Shown: positions 7,786 through 16,576 of the stretch, piece by piece
Numbering within the stretch: position 1 is the stretch's first letter
Layout of the letters: every line of letters begins with the position of its first letter
Source: Catellicoccus marimammalium
GTDB taxonomy: Bacteria > Bacillota > Bacilli > Lactobacillales > Catellicoccaceae
NCBI RefSeq assembly: GCF_965139335.1
Contig: NZ_CBCSEL010000001.1
DNA: 64,000 nucleotides
Reading direction: 5' to 3' (one strand)
The notes under the pieces: model-generated
The model's database searches: none
Told to the model about the DNA's origin: nothing
What the model saw: only the letters and a program-made list of their open reading frames with translations
Translations under genes and position numbers: made by a program

Positions 7786-9253
7786 TTTCCTTTTTAATTG
7801 GTAATTCGATATGGAAAACCGTACCTTCATCCAAAATGCTATCCACAGATAATTTTCCGTGATAAACCTCGACTAATTTTTGCGCAATAGCTAATCCTAA
7901 TCCATTTCCACCCTTTTGACGACTTCTTGCTTTGTCTACTCGATAGAAACGATCAAAGATTTTTTGTAAATCTTCTTTAGAAATTCCTTCTCCAAAGTCT
8001 TGAACGGCAATTTCTAAATGACGAGTATTCGCAGATAAAGTCACATGAACGACTTTTTTATCCGTTGAATATTTCACGGCATTATCAATTAAAATGACTA
8101 ACAATTGTTCTAAATGACGATGACAAATACAAACTTCTACAGGCTCGAGTAATTCATCATTTAAAACAAATGAAAAGTCTGGATATAAAATTTGGAAATT
8201 ATTTAAAACTTGTTGCACTAAACTGCGAGCCACACAAGTTTCATTTTGATATTGTAATTCTTCTTGGTCAATTCTTGTTAAATCAAGCATTTCTTGGACT
8301 AATGCTTTCATTCGGTCAATCTCTTGTAAGGACGCCTCTAATGATTCAGATAAAATTTCTGGATCATCTTTTCCCCAACGGTTTAACATTTGAAGATGCC
8401 CTTCAATAATCGCTACCGGCGTTCGCAATTCATGAGATACATCTTCAACAAACTGCTCTTGTTGATGGATATAGCGCTGAACTTGATCCATCATATGATT
8501 ACTTGATTTGGTTAATTCCCATAATTCATTTTTATCTTTAGGTAACGGCGTTCTTTCATCGGTCATTGGGTCTTCTTGCATTATTTTCATCGTATTCACG
8601 AGTTTTTGTAGTGGATCTAAGAAGTAATGCGAGATTAAAATTGCTCCTAGGAAAGAAATAATTAAACCAATAACCACAAAAATTTCAATGTTATGAACAA
8701 TATCTTTGCGAATATGGTTCAAATCATCCAATTCATAAAATAGCTGGACGTAACCGACTACTTTATTTGTTTTTTTCGAACGAACTTCCTTTCCTACAAC
8801 AAACCCTGGCATTCCATTTACGCGGCGTAAGTGAATATTTTGAACCAATGGTTTTGACTGGTAGTCTTTTTTTGGTCTTGTTTCCACTACCAATTTTTTA
8901 TCTGCAGAATAAACATAAGCATAGAGCTCATCTTGTCCTAATTCAGCGATTAAATTTCCAACATTTACGGTATAGTTTCCTTTTCCACCAGAAATTTTAA
9001 CCGCTTTAGACAATAGAGTATTCGATGTTTTTTTATCAAGAGACTGGTCCGATTGTGATAATTGACGTACCATATCCTCAATTGTCAACTCAATATTTTT
9101 TCTTCCTTCAATGGACATCATTTGTGTCGCATTGTAATAAATAAAGGTAGAAAAAATTAAAAACATCCCTAAAATAAATGTTAATGTTAATGTGACCCAT
9201 TTGACCCGTAAAGATTTAATACGAAATTTTTTAAAGGAATGTTCCTTATTCAT
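7781..9253 (-). CDS. arlS: Sensor histidine kinase, ArlS/CsrS-like
   Basis: 490 aa. A first membrane span (about 20-42), an extracellular sensor of about 140 residues and a second span (about 190-212) are followed by a HAMP linker. Then come the dimerisation H-box FVEDVSHELRTPVAIIEGH (phospho-His about 276), the N-box LLVILIDNAVKYS, and the G boxes DFGEGISKEDLQKIFDRFYR and GGNGLGLAIA. The order and sensor size fit ArlS-type kinases, which control autolysis and adhesion in other Firmicutes; the signal here is unknown. The start overlaps the last eight bases of the response regulator gene, so the two are translated together. Confidence 0.92.
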   Translation of the reverse strand: MNKEHSFKKFRIKSLRVKWVTLTLTFILGMFLIFSTFIYYNATQMMSIEGRKNIELTIEDMVRQLSQSDQSLDKKTSNTLLSKAVKISGGKGNYTVNVGNLIAELGQDELYAYVYSADKKLVVETRPKKDYQSKPLVQNIHLRRVNGMPGFVVGKEVRSKKTNKVVGYVQLFYELDDLNHIRKDIVHNIEIFVVIGLIISFLGAILISHYFLDPLQKLVNTMKIMQEDPMTDERTPLPKDKNELWELTKSSNHMMDQVQRYIHQQEQFVEDVSHELRTPVAIIEGHLQMLNRWGKDDPEILSESLEASLQEIDRMKALVQEMLDLTRIDQEELQYQNETCVARSLVQQVLNNFQILYPDFSFVLNDELLEPVEVCICHRHLEQLLVILIDNAVKYSTDKKVVHVTLSANTRHLEIAVQDFGEGISKEDLQKIFDRFYRVDKARSRQKGGNGLGLAIAQKLVEVYHGKLSVDSILDEGTVFHIELPIKKEK

Positions 9254-9938
9254 TCGTACGCATTACATAGCCGGTACCACGAATCGTTTGAATATAGCTT
9301 TCTGCGCCATAGACATCGATTTTATTACGTAAATAACGAATATAAACATCTACTACATTGGTTTCAGAGACACTTTCGTAGCCCCAAACATTTTTTAGTA
9401 ATACTTCACGTGATAGAACCACATTTACATTTTCCATCAACATTACTAATAGTTCATATTCTCGTTTAGTGAGTTCAATAATCTCATTATTGCGACGAAC
9501 AATGCGATTTTCCTTTTCTACCACTAAATCACGATAAGTTAAGGTTGTCTTTTTGTGTACATTTTTATCTACTTCAATATCAATTCGACGTAATAAAGCA
9601 CGTAAACGGGCTAATAATTCTTCAATCGCAAAAGGTTTTACGATATAATCATCGGCTCCATGATCTAAACCAGAAACACGATCAATCACAGAATCACGTG
9701 CAGTCATCATAATAATTGGAGTATCTTTCACTTGGCGAATGCGACGGCAAACTTCCAATCCATTTAATTCTGGTAACATTAAATCTAATAAGATTGCGTC
9801 CCAATCTTCATTCAACGCTGCTTCTAATCCTGTACGTCCATTGTAATGAACTTCTGTCTCATATCCTTCATGTTTTAACTCCAATACAACAAAACGAGCT
9901 AAATTCTTTTCATCTTCAATAATTAAAATTCGATGCAT
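9246..9938 (-). CDS. arlR: Response regulator, OmpR/PhoB family, ArlR-like
   Basis: 230 aa. The receiver domain (1-120) shows the acidic pair IIEDE, the phospho-acceptor Asp in AILLDLMLPE (about residue 52), a conserved Thr in IIMMTARD and Lys in DYIVKPF. The winged-helix DNA-binding domain (about 130-227) contains LTKREYELLVMLMEN, VSETNVVDVYIRYLRNK and RGTGYVMR. It is activated by the overlapping kinase gene. A GGGGGA site precedes the ATG. The regulon cannot be read from this window. Confidence 0.93.
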   Translation of the reverse strand: MHRILIIEDEKNLARFVVLELKHEGYETEVHYNGRTGLEAALNEDWDAILLDLMLPELNGLEVCRRIRQVKDTPIIMMTARDSVIDRVSGLDHGADDYIVKPFAIEELLARLRALLRRIDIEVDKNVHKKTTLTYRDLVVEKENRIVRRNNEIIELTKREYELLVMLMENVNVVLSREVLLKNVWGYESVSETNVVDVYIRYLRNKIDVYGAESYIQTIRGTGYVMRTNE

Positions 9939-9962
9939 TGTAGTTTCCCCCTATGTTTATTT

Positions 9963-10002
9963 AAAAAAAAACCTCAAGACTCCATGGTTGCCTTGAGGTT
10001 TT
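9963..10002 (-). terminator. Terminator of the yceD-rpmF operon
   Basis: AAAACCTCAAG / CTTGAGGTTTT stem followed on the minus strand by nine T, 31 bases past the rpmF stop. Confidence 0.92.
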
Positions 10003-10032
10003 GATACTCCACTATAATTCAGTATCTTATTA

Positions 10033-10212
10033 TTACGCTTCGTTGCCACGAACGTCTTGACCTTTATAAGTTCCACAAGCTGGGCATGCATGGTGACTAC
10101 GTTTCATTTCACCACAGTTAGGGCAAGCGCTTAAACCTGGCATTTGTAATTTATAATGTGTACGACGTTTTGCTTTTTTAGCTTTAGAAGTTCTTCTAGC
10201 TGGTACTGCCAT
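10033..10212 (-). CDS. rpmF: 50S ribosomal protein L32
   Basis: 59 aa, starting MAVPARRTSKAKKAKRRTHY and carrying the zinc-type pairs CPNC and CPAC (Cys 30, 33, 43, 46), so this is the zinc-binding (C+) form. L32 sits near the peptidyl transferase centre of the large subunit. A strong AAGGAGG site precedes the ATG. The usual partner yceD is 55 bases upstream and shares its promoter. Confidence 0.98.
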   Translation of the reverse strand: MAVPARRTSKAKKAKRRTHYKLQMPGLSACPNCGEMKRSHHACPACGTYKGQDVRGNEA

Positions 10213-10267
10213 TAGTCCATATACCTCCTTATTTATTCATGACAAAAGTCATGTATTCCAAACCATC

Positions 10268-10828
10268 TTACTCTTCTTCCTCTGTTTCTGCAAACAAAGT
10301 TGATAATTTAGCAAGACGGGGATCAACAGTTTCTTCTTGTGTTCGTTTCTTCTGTTCTTCGTAATCACTTTCTAAAATGACTTCCCAACCTTGTCCCATT
10401 GGTAAATCTTCTCCTGCTTCTTCTTCTGGAGATAATACTTGAATGGGTAGGTTCAATAAGAGATTATCCTCTACTGCTTCTGTAATGTCAATTAAATCTT
10501 TTTCTAAGACAAAAACAATTTCATCTTGTAAAGATTCTGGACGATTACGATCTTGTTCGGGTGTCATATAGATTTCTTGAAAATCGAAATCTAAAGGAAC
10601 CGTCACGGGAGTCAAAGAACGACTTGAAGGTAAAGTCACTTCACAAGTAACATTAGCGTTCAAAAGAAAGTCACTATCTTCAATGACTAAATCTCCTTGA
10701 ACATGTATCGGTGATACATCGATAAGTTCATCATCACGAGCTAATAAACTCGCTTTGACATCCATTGTTTCATCAATGTGTACCACAGCCTCATTTTTTT
10801 TTCGTAATTCTTGAATCGACCATTTCAT
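10268..10828 (-). CDS. yceD: YceD/DUF177 family protein, large-subunit rRNA accumulation factor
   Basis: 186 aa from the ATG at 10828 (MKWSIQELRKKNEAVV), which has an AGGTGA site; the frame extends upstream to 10885, but that part contains the promoter. YceD proteins are acidic, sit directly before rpmF and are needed for normal 23S rRNA levels in other bacteria. The core DUF177 features are visible in TCEVTLPSSRSLTPVTVPLDF and DLIDITEAVEDNLLLNLPI (about 65-150). It lacks the Cys pair that some members carry. The tail is Glu-rich. Confidence 0.9.
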   Translation of the reverse strand: MKWSIQELRKKNEAVVHIDETMDVKASLLARDDELIDVSPIHVQGDLVIEDSDFLLNANVTCEVTLPSSRSLTPVTVPLDFDFQEIYMTPEQDRNRPESLQDEIVFVLEKDLIDITEAVEDNLLLNLPIQVLSPEEEAGEDLPMGQGWEVILESDYEEQKKRTQEETVDPRLAKLSTLFAETEEEE

Positions 10829-10856
10829 ACAATCACCTCTACCTATAACAAAAATT

Positions 10857-10885
10857 ATTATAAGCATTGTTTTTTTATTTGTCAA
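10857..10885 (-). promoter_or_regulatory. Consensus sigma-A promoter of yceD-rpmF
   Basis: Minus strand TTGACA (10885-10880), exactly 17 bases, TATAAT (10862-10857). Both hexamers are perfect, as expected for a ribosomal protein operon. The -35 lies two bases after the dnaI stop codon. Confidence 0.92.
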
Positions 10886-10887
10886 CG

Positions 10888-11820
10888 TTATTTTCTTGAC
10901 ACCTGACGATTATTTTTATCTTCCACTAAGAATGGATCGGCTAAAAATAGGATACGTTCCATTAAGCGTTTGGCTTTTAAATGATTCGTACTCGTTCTTG
11001 TGTCGGCAAAATGCTCTTCTAGTTTTTGAGGACTTAAATTTGAAGTAAAACAAGTCGTCTTTTCCTCTTGCATGCGATATTGTAATACAGGCATTAATAT
11101 ATCATCGCGTACCCAATCACTCATTGATTCCATCCCAATATCATCCATTACTAATACCGATACCGTCTTCATTTTTTGCAAAATATGCTGACTATAACTG
11201 CGATATTCAGGAGTCCCCATTTTTTCTTTTAATTCACTAATAAACATTGAAAGATTAATCAATAAAGAAGAAATATGTTTTTTGGCTAGTTCATTACAAA
11301 GAGCTGCCATCATAAAGGTTTTACCCACACCAAATTCACCATAAAGGTATAAACCAGGTACATAATTTCCTTGTCTTTCATCTAAGGCTTCAATCATATG
11401 TAAAATTTTAGGGAAAAGTTTGCTTTTATTGCCTTTAAAATTCACTTGTTCTAAAGAGACGGTTTGTAAAGAACGTGGTAGATAAAGACAATTCATATAA
11501 GATTGCTCTTTTTCTTGTTTTTGACGTCTCTTTTCTTGTTCTGATAATTGATACTCGACTAAAGCATGACCTTCCTGCCAAACTAATACAGGTACATAAC
11601 CTGGAAAATGAGTCAATTTCCCTTTTGCTTCTATTTCTTTTTTTTCTTCATAATATTGTTGCAACACTAAGAAATTATCATTGATTTGTGATGCAGTTAA
11701 TTGTTCTTTTTGTAAAAATTCTTGAATGCATGGGGCAGTCAAAATTTTTTCTTTTTGCTCGGCCATCTTTTCTTGTAAAAAAGGTGGCAAAGGTTGTATC
11801 ATTTCTGTCACTTTTCTCAT
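10888..11820 (-). CDS. dnaI: Primosomal protein DnaI, helicase loader
   Basis: 310 aa. The N-terminal helicase-interaction domain (about 1-110, PPFLQEKMAEQKEKI) is followed by an AAA+ ATPase: Walker A GEFGVGKTFMM (about 162-172), Walker B VLVMDDIGMES (about 223-233) and sensor/arginine-finger residues near the end. It loads the replicative helicase at oriC and at restarting forks. The ATG overlaps the dnaB stop codon as ATGA, so the pair is translationally coupled, as in Bacillus and Enterococcus. Confidence 0.95.
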   Translation of the reverse strand: MRKVTEMIQPLPPFLQEKMAEQKEKILTAPCIQEFLQKEQLTASQINDNFLVLQQYYEEKKEIEAKGKLTHFPGYVPVLVWQEGHALVEYQLSEQEKRRQKQEKEQSYMNCLYLPRSLQTVSLEQVNFKGNKSKLFPKILHMIEALDERQGNYVPGLYLYGEFGVGKTFMMAALCNELAKKHISSLLINLSMFISELKEKMGTPEYRSYSQHILQKMKTVSVLVMDDIGMESMSDWVRDDILMPVLQYRMQEEKTTCFTSNLSPQKLEEHFADTRTSTNHLKAKRLMERILFLADPFLVEDKNNRQVSRK

Positions 11821-13103
11821 TTCTTATTCCTCAACGCTTCTAATTGTGCCAATAAATCTGCTTTTTCTTCCTCAGAAGCTTCTTGAACTGGTTTTTTCTC
11901 TTTTCCTTCCCACTCTGGACGAATCACTTTCTTTTCTTCTTTATTTTTCGTATAAGAAGCTTTTTTAGCTACTGTCTTTTTATGTTTTGGATCTAGGTTT
12001 GGTAATGCTTGCCAAATTTCTAAAACATCTGTGTATTGATGCTTTCCTAGTTGATTGATGATGCGTTCAAATCGATTCCGAGGCAATTCTGGTTCTTTTT
12101 CTACAATCAATAAATAATACAAAACAATGTTAATCAAGAAAGGATGGATTTCTTGTTGTAATAAATCTGTAATCGCAAATTTCTCTGTAGTGATAATACT
12201 ACCGTGTGTTTGCTTTTTGATGGAAGATAGAAATTCCAAAGGTTTCAATTGTTTTGCAATTTCAAACATCTTTTGTAATCGTTGATCTTTCATTTTGGGA
12301 ATAGAAATACTGTCTTTTACTTCTTGCGGTTCTTTTTTGCCTTCTTGTTGTAATTGAAGAACTAATTTTTGTAATTTTTCTCCATCTAAAACTCCATCCA
12401 TTGGATCACAAGAAGCTTTAATTAATTCTACCCAATAAAAGTCAGAAAACTGAAACGAGCGATGTAAAAACAAAATTCGTTTTCGCTCGCGTTGTACTGA
12501 AGATAAATCAACTTCCATTTCTGGAAGCAATTCTAGCCATTGTTGGAACCATTGATCATCTTCTTTTGTCGTTTTAAATAATGGCTCTACACAAGGAGTA
12601 GATTCTTGATATAGATAAGGTTGTGCTTCTTGGAACTGCTGTTCAGAAAATTCATATACCTCATCAAATCGTTTCGTAATTTCTTGATATCCCGTGAATT
12701 CCTTTTTGGGTAGGAAATAATTTTTCAATCGTTGGAAGCTATACTCGCCAATTTTATGAAAAAGTAAAAAGCTTAAAATATCATCCGCAAAAAACTGCTT
12801 CGCTGATAAGGGCGAGAATAATTCATAACGATAATTTTGACCTTCTTCCTCTTGATACGTTTTTAATAGACCCATGGCTTCTAAATGAGATCGAGCGGTC
12901 AAAAATTCCTCTTGGCTACAAGATAAGAAAGAAAACATCGCCTCATGTAAGAAATTATTTTCTTCAGGTAACACAAGTAAAAAACGATAGACGCTAAGAT
13001 CAAAAGGCTCTAACATCGGTTGATAAAGTAAGGTTAATACTTCTTCTTTAAAATCTTGAAAGCGATAATTTTTAAATACTTGGTAACAACTTTCGTTCAT
13101 CAT
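11817..13103 (-). CDS. dnaB: Replication initiation and membrane attachment protein DnaB (Firmicute type)
   Basis: 428 aa. The N-terminal DnaB/DnaD-like winged-helix region starts YQVFKNYRFQDFKEEVLTLLYQPM. A second DnaD-like domain lies near residues 300-370 (EIHPFLINIVLYYLLIVEK). The C-terminal 60 residues are rich in Lys and Glu. In Bacillus, DnaB works with DnaD and DnaI to place the replicative helicase; it is unrelated to the E. coli DnaB helicase. It is the first gene of the dnaB-dnaI unit with a candidate extended -10 just upstream. Confidence 0.93.
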   Translation of the reverse strand: MMNESCYQVFKNYRFQDFKEEVLTLLYQPMLEPFDLSVYRFLLVLPEENNFLHEAMFSFLSCSQEEFLTARSHLEAMGLLKTYQEEEGQNYRYELFSPLSAKQFFADDILSFLLFHKIGEYSFQRLKNYFLPKKEFTGYQEITKRFDEVYEFSEQQFQEAQPYLYQESTPCVEPLFKTTKEDDQWFQQWLELLPEMEVDLSSVQRERKRILFLHRSFQFSDFYWVELIKASCDPMDGVLDGEKLQKLVLQLQQEGKKEPQEVKDSISIPKMKDQRLQKMFEIAKQLKPLEFLSSIKKQTHGSIITTEKFAITDLLQQEIHPFLINIVLYYLLIVEKEPELPRNRFERIINQLGKHQYTDVLEIWQALPNLDPKHKKTVAKKASYTKNKEEKKVIRPEWEGKEKKPVQEASEEEKADLLAQLEALRNKK

Positions 13104-13139
13104 TTCCTCCTTTCTTTTCTGCTCTTTGAATGTAGTTTT

Positions 13140-13148
13140 ATCTTACCA
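13140..13148 (-). promoter_or_regulatory. Candidate extended -10 promoter of dnaB
   Basis: Minus strand TGGTAAGAT, 36 bases before the dnaB start. The -35 is not convincing. Confidence 0.4.
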
Positions 13149-13179
13149 TATTTACCTCTACTTTTTTTCTCTAGAAAGA

Positions 13180-13212
13180 AAAAAAAGATGAGGAACTACT
13201 CCTCACCTTTTT
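13180..13212 (-). terminator. Terminator of the DUF1269-type gene
   Basis: GGTGAGGA, a GTAG loop, TTCCTCATC and eight T on the minus strand, directly after the stop codon. Confidence 0.88.
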
Positions 13213-13221
13213 TGGTTTCAA

Positions 13222-13899
13222 TTATTTATCTTCTTTTTCTTTCGCTTTTTCTTCTTTTGCTTCTTCTTTCGCTTCTTTTTTCTCAGCTCTTTCTTTTTCG
13301 TATTGAGAATATTTTGCATGCCATTCTTCTTTACGAGCTTCACGTTTTTGTTCACGTGCTTCTTTTTTCTTTAAGCGAAGTTGTTCTTTTGCTTCTTTAG
13401 CAATTTTTTTATTTAATTCTTTTGTTTCTTCGATTTCTTCTTTAATATCTTCCATAGAATAACGAGTAATCATCGCATCTAAGCCATCAATAGTATGATT
13501 AATGACATCGTAGTTATCTTCATCAACTACAGCGATAATAGATAAATGATTATCATGTAATTTTTTACTCATATCGGTTAATAAAGAATTATCTTTATTA
13601 TCTTCGTGGTCATCTACCATTGCACCAACTAAAATCCCAACAGAAGTCCATAATGCCCAACCTAAACCACCAGTGAATAAGCCAAACAATAGACCAATGA
13701 AACCACCAAATAAAGTATTAGATGTAGAGTCTTCCGCAATACCAAAAGATTCTTTGATTTCTAAGTTTCCGTTGTCTTCTTTCACCAATGCAGCTTCTTC
13801 TACACTACTTTGTTCTACTTGAACATTTTGTAATTTAGAAAATCCTTCATAAGCATCGGCTTCATTTTTAAAATCGATTAATAATACATTTTTCATCAT
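13222..13899 (-). CDS. DUF1269-like protein with glycine-zipper segment and charged tail
   Basis: 225 aa from the ATG at 13899; the frame can also start at TTG 13902 or ATG 13896, and the AAGGAG site favours one of the two ATGs. An N-terminal ferredoxin-like half (MKNVLLIDFKNEADAYEGFSKLQ) is followed by a hydrophobic Gly-rich stretch (LFGGFIGLLFGLFTGGLGWA, about 63-82) that may cross or enter the membrane. A short alpha/beta part with SIIAVVDEDNYDVI comes next. The last 75 residues are almost all Lys, Glu, Ala and Arg and should form a long charged helix. Function is unknown. Confidence 0.75.
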   Translation of the reverse strand: MMKNVLLIDFKNEADAYEGFSKLQNVQVEQSSVEEAALVKEDNGNLEIKESFGIAEDSTSNTLFGGFIGLLFGLFTGGLGWALWTSVGILVGAMVDDHEDNKDNSLLTDMSKKLHDNHLSIIAVVDEDNYDVINHTIDGLDAMITRYSMEDIKEEIEETKELNKKIAKEAKEQLRLKKKEAREQKREARKEEWHAKYSQYEKERAEKKEAKEEAKEEKAKEKEDK

Positions 13900-13971
13900 C
13901 AATCACTCCTTTTCTTTCTATCCTTATTTTATAACAAGAGGATTATTTTTTAAAATAAAAGCTATCGATGA

Positions 13972-13977
13972 TATAAT
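13972..13977 (+). promoter_or_regulatory. -10 element of the DUF1189 gene
   Basis: TATAAT lies 34 bases before the ATG; a weak TTTAAA is found 17 bases further upstream. Confidence 0.45.
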
Positions 13978-14010
13978 AAATTTTGTTAATAAGAAATATG
14001 GGAGGTTATT

Positions 14011-14820
14011 ATGAACTTTTTTACCATCATTAAAAATGCTCTGTTTCATCCCACACGTCTTGCCCAACAAAAATCAATAAAAACTTCGCAATGGATTTTA
14101 TATTTATTTTTATTGGCGTTTCTTTCACTATTACCTTTACTTAATTATGGTGTCTCTTTAACTCATGAGATGAAAGAAACGATGCAAAACTATGTGGAAA
14201 ATCTGCCAAAAGAAATGAAGATTAAAGATAATGAATTAGACGCTCCTTCAGACAGTGGATTCATTTATCAAAATGGAAACTTCACCCTTTCTTTTGACCC
14301 AGATAATAAACAGTCCGAAAAACAATTACAAAAAGAATTAAACAACGATGAAGTTGGTATTAGTTTACAAAAAAAGAACATTATTTTTGCTTTTCCTAAT
14401 AACTCTATTGCTAGTTCGATGCTACCAGAAAATCCAACAAAGGTTTCTTATAAGCAACTCGACTGGAATGGAATTACAAAAAATAAACTAGAAAACTTAG
14501 TAGACAGCGTTGAGCCAACTATCCCATTGATTTTATTTGGGATTGTAATCGGGATTTTCCCAATGCTTATTCAATTATTGGTGAACTTAGTGATTACTGC
14601 GGCAATCGCGTTTTTCTATTGTAAGATGGTCCGCATTCAAGTTCGTTTTTTACCTGTCTTTAAATTAGTGACTTTATGTAGTACATGGCCAACGATTTTA
14701 ACGATTGTGAGTCAAATCTTCTTCCCACAATTTTTATTTGCCAACTACATTTCAGTCTTGACGATTATTATTTTCATTTTTGTTGTCAATATGGCACAAC
14801 GGCCAAATCGATCCAATTAA
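14011..14820 (+). CDS. DUF1189-family membrane protein
   Basis: 269 aa. It begins MNFFTIIKNALFHPTRLAQQ, typical of DUF1189, with one membrane span at about residues 30-48, an extracellular domain of about 110 residues and three or four further spans (about 172-262). Family members are found throughout Lactobacillales and Bacillales and have no assigned reaction. A GGGAGG site precedes the ATG. It stands alone, convergent with the GH13 gene, sharing a terminator. Confidence 0.85.
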   Translation: MNFFTIIKNALFHPTRLAQQKSIKTSQWILYLFLLAFLSLLPLLNYGVSLTHEMKETMQNYVENLPKEMKIKDNELDAPSDSGFIYQNGNFTLSFDPDNKQSEKQLQKELNNDEVGISLQKKNIIFAFPNNSIASSMLPENPTKVSYKQLDWNGITKNKLENLVDSVEPTIPLILFGIVIGIFPMLIQLLVNLVITAAIAFFYCKMVRIQVRFLPVFKLVTLCSTWPTILTIVSQIFFPQFLFANYISVLTIIIFIFVVNMAQRPNRSN

Positions 14821-14846
14821 AAAGAACCGCTTAGCGGTTCTTTTCT
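14819..14846. terminator. Bidirectional terminator overlapping the GH13 stop codon
   Basis: AAGAACCGCT / AGCGGTTCTT is a perfect 10-pair stem with T runs on both sides. The leftward GH13 gene reads into it, and its last codons (Asn-Arg-stop) form one arm. Confidence 0.92.
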
Positions 14847-16576
14847 TTTTCTTGCCAAAGGATATAATCCCAAGTTCCATCACTTCTTTTTTCCCCAGCG
14901 ATTTTATTGTCTTTTTCTACTACAATTCCTTCTTTTCCTTGAGCAAAACAGCCGATGATTTTTTCTTTATTTCTTGCTCGAACTACAGTAATTTGTTCTC
15001 GTTCCTTATCATATTGAAATTCAATCGTGCCATCACTTAAAATCATCGCGTATTTTTTCCGCCATAAAATCATCTCATGCATCTTTTCCCACAACGATTG
15101 ATTCCAAGTACTTTTATCCCAATTCATACAAGCTCGATTCAATGGATCTGGTCCACCTTCCATCCCAATTTCTGTTCCATAATATAAGCAAGGAGTTCCA
15201 GGTTGTAAAAATAAAAAAGCAAATACTTTTTCTAGTAATTCAACGTTTCCTTTCATCTGCGTTAAAATTCGCTCTGTGTCATGAGAATCTAGTAAATTCA
15301 ATTGATAGCGATTTACCTCATCCTGATAAAGCATGAGTTGTTGATACAAAACAGAGATGAACTGTTCTTCATCGATTTCTTTTTGTACAAAATATTGGAC
15401 AATACTCTCACAATAAGCATAGTTCATCGTGCCGTGGAATTGATCCCCTTGTAGCCAAGGTTGAGCACTATGCCAAATCTCACCTAATAAATAGATATCC
15501 TTTTTTTCTTTGACACAAGCCTCTTGAAATTTTCGCCAAAATCGGTGATCTACTTCATTGGCTACATCTAACCGCCAAGCATCGATATCTGCTTCTTCAA
15601 TCCAATAGGTTGCGGCTTGTAATAAATATTCTTGTACTTTAGGATGAGCTGTGTTCCATTTTGGCATGTGTGGATTAAAGGCAAATGTATCATAATTTAA
15701 GTTTTTCCCTACTTCTGCATTTTCTGTTACTTGATATTCTGGTTTTTCTCCTTCAATATGATACCAAGAATAATAAAGAGAATCTTTTCCATAATGTTGT
15801 ACTTCTTGCCAAAATGCCACTTGATCTCCTGAATGATTAAAGACAGCATCCAACATCACTTTCATCCCTCGTTGATGGGCTTCTTGAACTAAACGTTGAA
15901 GATCTTCTTTTGTCCCAAATTGAGGGTCAATCATAAAATAGTTCCAAGTATCATATTTATGATTAGAAGAGGCACAAAAAATCGGACAAAGATATAATCC
16001 GTTAACTCCTAATTTTTCTAAATCATCGAGATGATCTATAATTCCTTGTAAATCTCCACCAAAAAAGTTTTCTCGTGTAGGAGCTGTAGAGCCCCAAGGT
16101 AAGGTCCCTTCTGGATCATTACTAGAATCACCATTCGCAAAACGCTCTGGAAAAATTTGATACCAAACCGTTTCTTTAACCCACACTGGTGCTTGATAGG
16201 CATCCACTTCATGTAAATAAGGCAAAGAGAAATAAAAATTTGGAATGGTGTAATATTCTTTTTTTAAAGGATAAATTCCTCGATCTCCATAAAAAATACA
16301 TTCGGTTTCATCACAAACCTCAAAGGCATATTTTAAACGGCGATACGGAGGATGAACAGAAACTTGCCAATAAAAATGTTCATTGGTTTTAGCGACAAGT
16401 TTCATCTTTCTTTTTTCTTGTAGCCATTGTTCTCCGTCTAATTCATAAGGGTCTCCCCATAAGAGAAAAACTTCCTGAATCTCTTTTCCAGTTTTTAATC
16501 GAAGATGAACTTCTCCTTTTCGATAAAGATATGCATATTCACTTTCTGGTCGATGTTCAATTGCTGCTTTATTCAT
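14831..16576 (-). CDS. Alpha-glycosidase, GH13 neopullulanase/cyclomaltodextrinase type
   Basis: 581 aa from the ATG at 16576 (MNKAAIEHRPESEYAYLYRK), which has a GAGGAGG site. An N-terminal CBM34-like beta domain (about 1-120) precedes the (beta/alpha)8 barrel. The catalytic set is complete: nucleophile Asp in DAWRLDVANEVDH, acid Glu in YLLGEIWHS, and Asp in LLDSHDTERI; region I is VMLDAVFNHSG. Members with this N domain split cyclodextrins, pullulan and maltodextrins inside the cell, and no signal peptide is present. The start overlaps the end of the preceding alpha-glucosidase gene by eight bases. It is the last gene of the maltose operon. Confidence 0.93.
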   Translation of the reverse strand: MNKAAIEHRPESEYAYLYRKGEVHLRLKTGKEIQEVFLLWGDPYELDGEQWLQEKRKMKLVAKTNEHFYWQVSVHPPYRRLKYAFEVCDETECIFYGDRGIYPLKKEYYTIPNFYFSLPYLHEVDAYQAPVWVKETVWYQIFPERFANGDSSNDPEGTLPWGSTAPTRENFFGGDLQGIIDHLDDLEKLGVNGLYLCPIFCASSNHKYDTWNYFMIDPQFGTKEDLQRLVQEAHQRGMKVMLDAVFNHSGDQVAFWQEVQHYGKDSLYYSWYHIEGEKPEYQVTENAEVGKNLNYDTFAFNPHMPKWNTAHPKVQEYLLQAATYWIEEADIDAWRLDVANEVDHRFWRKFQEACVKEKKDIYLLGEIWHSAQPWLQGDQFHGTMNYAYCESIVQYFVQKEIDEEQFISVLYQQLMLYQDEVNRYQLNLLDSHDTERILTQMKGNVELLEKVFAFLFLQPGTPCLYYGTEIGMEGGPDPLNRACMNWDKSTWNQSLWEKMHEMILWRKKYAMILSDGTIEFQYDKEREQITVVRARNKEKIIGCFAQGKEGIVVEKDNKIAGEKRSDGTWDYILWQEKEKNR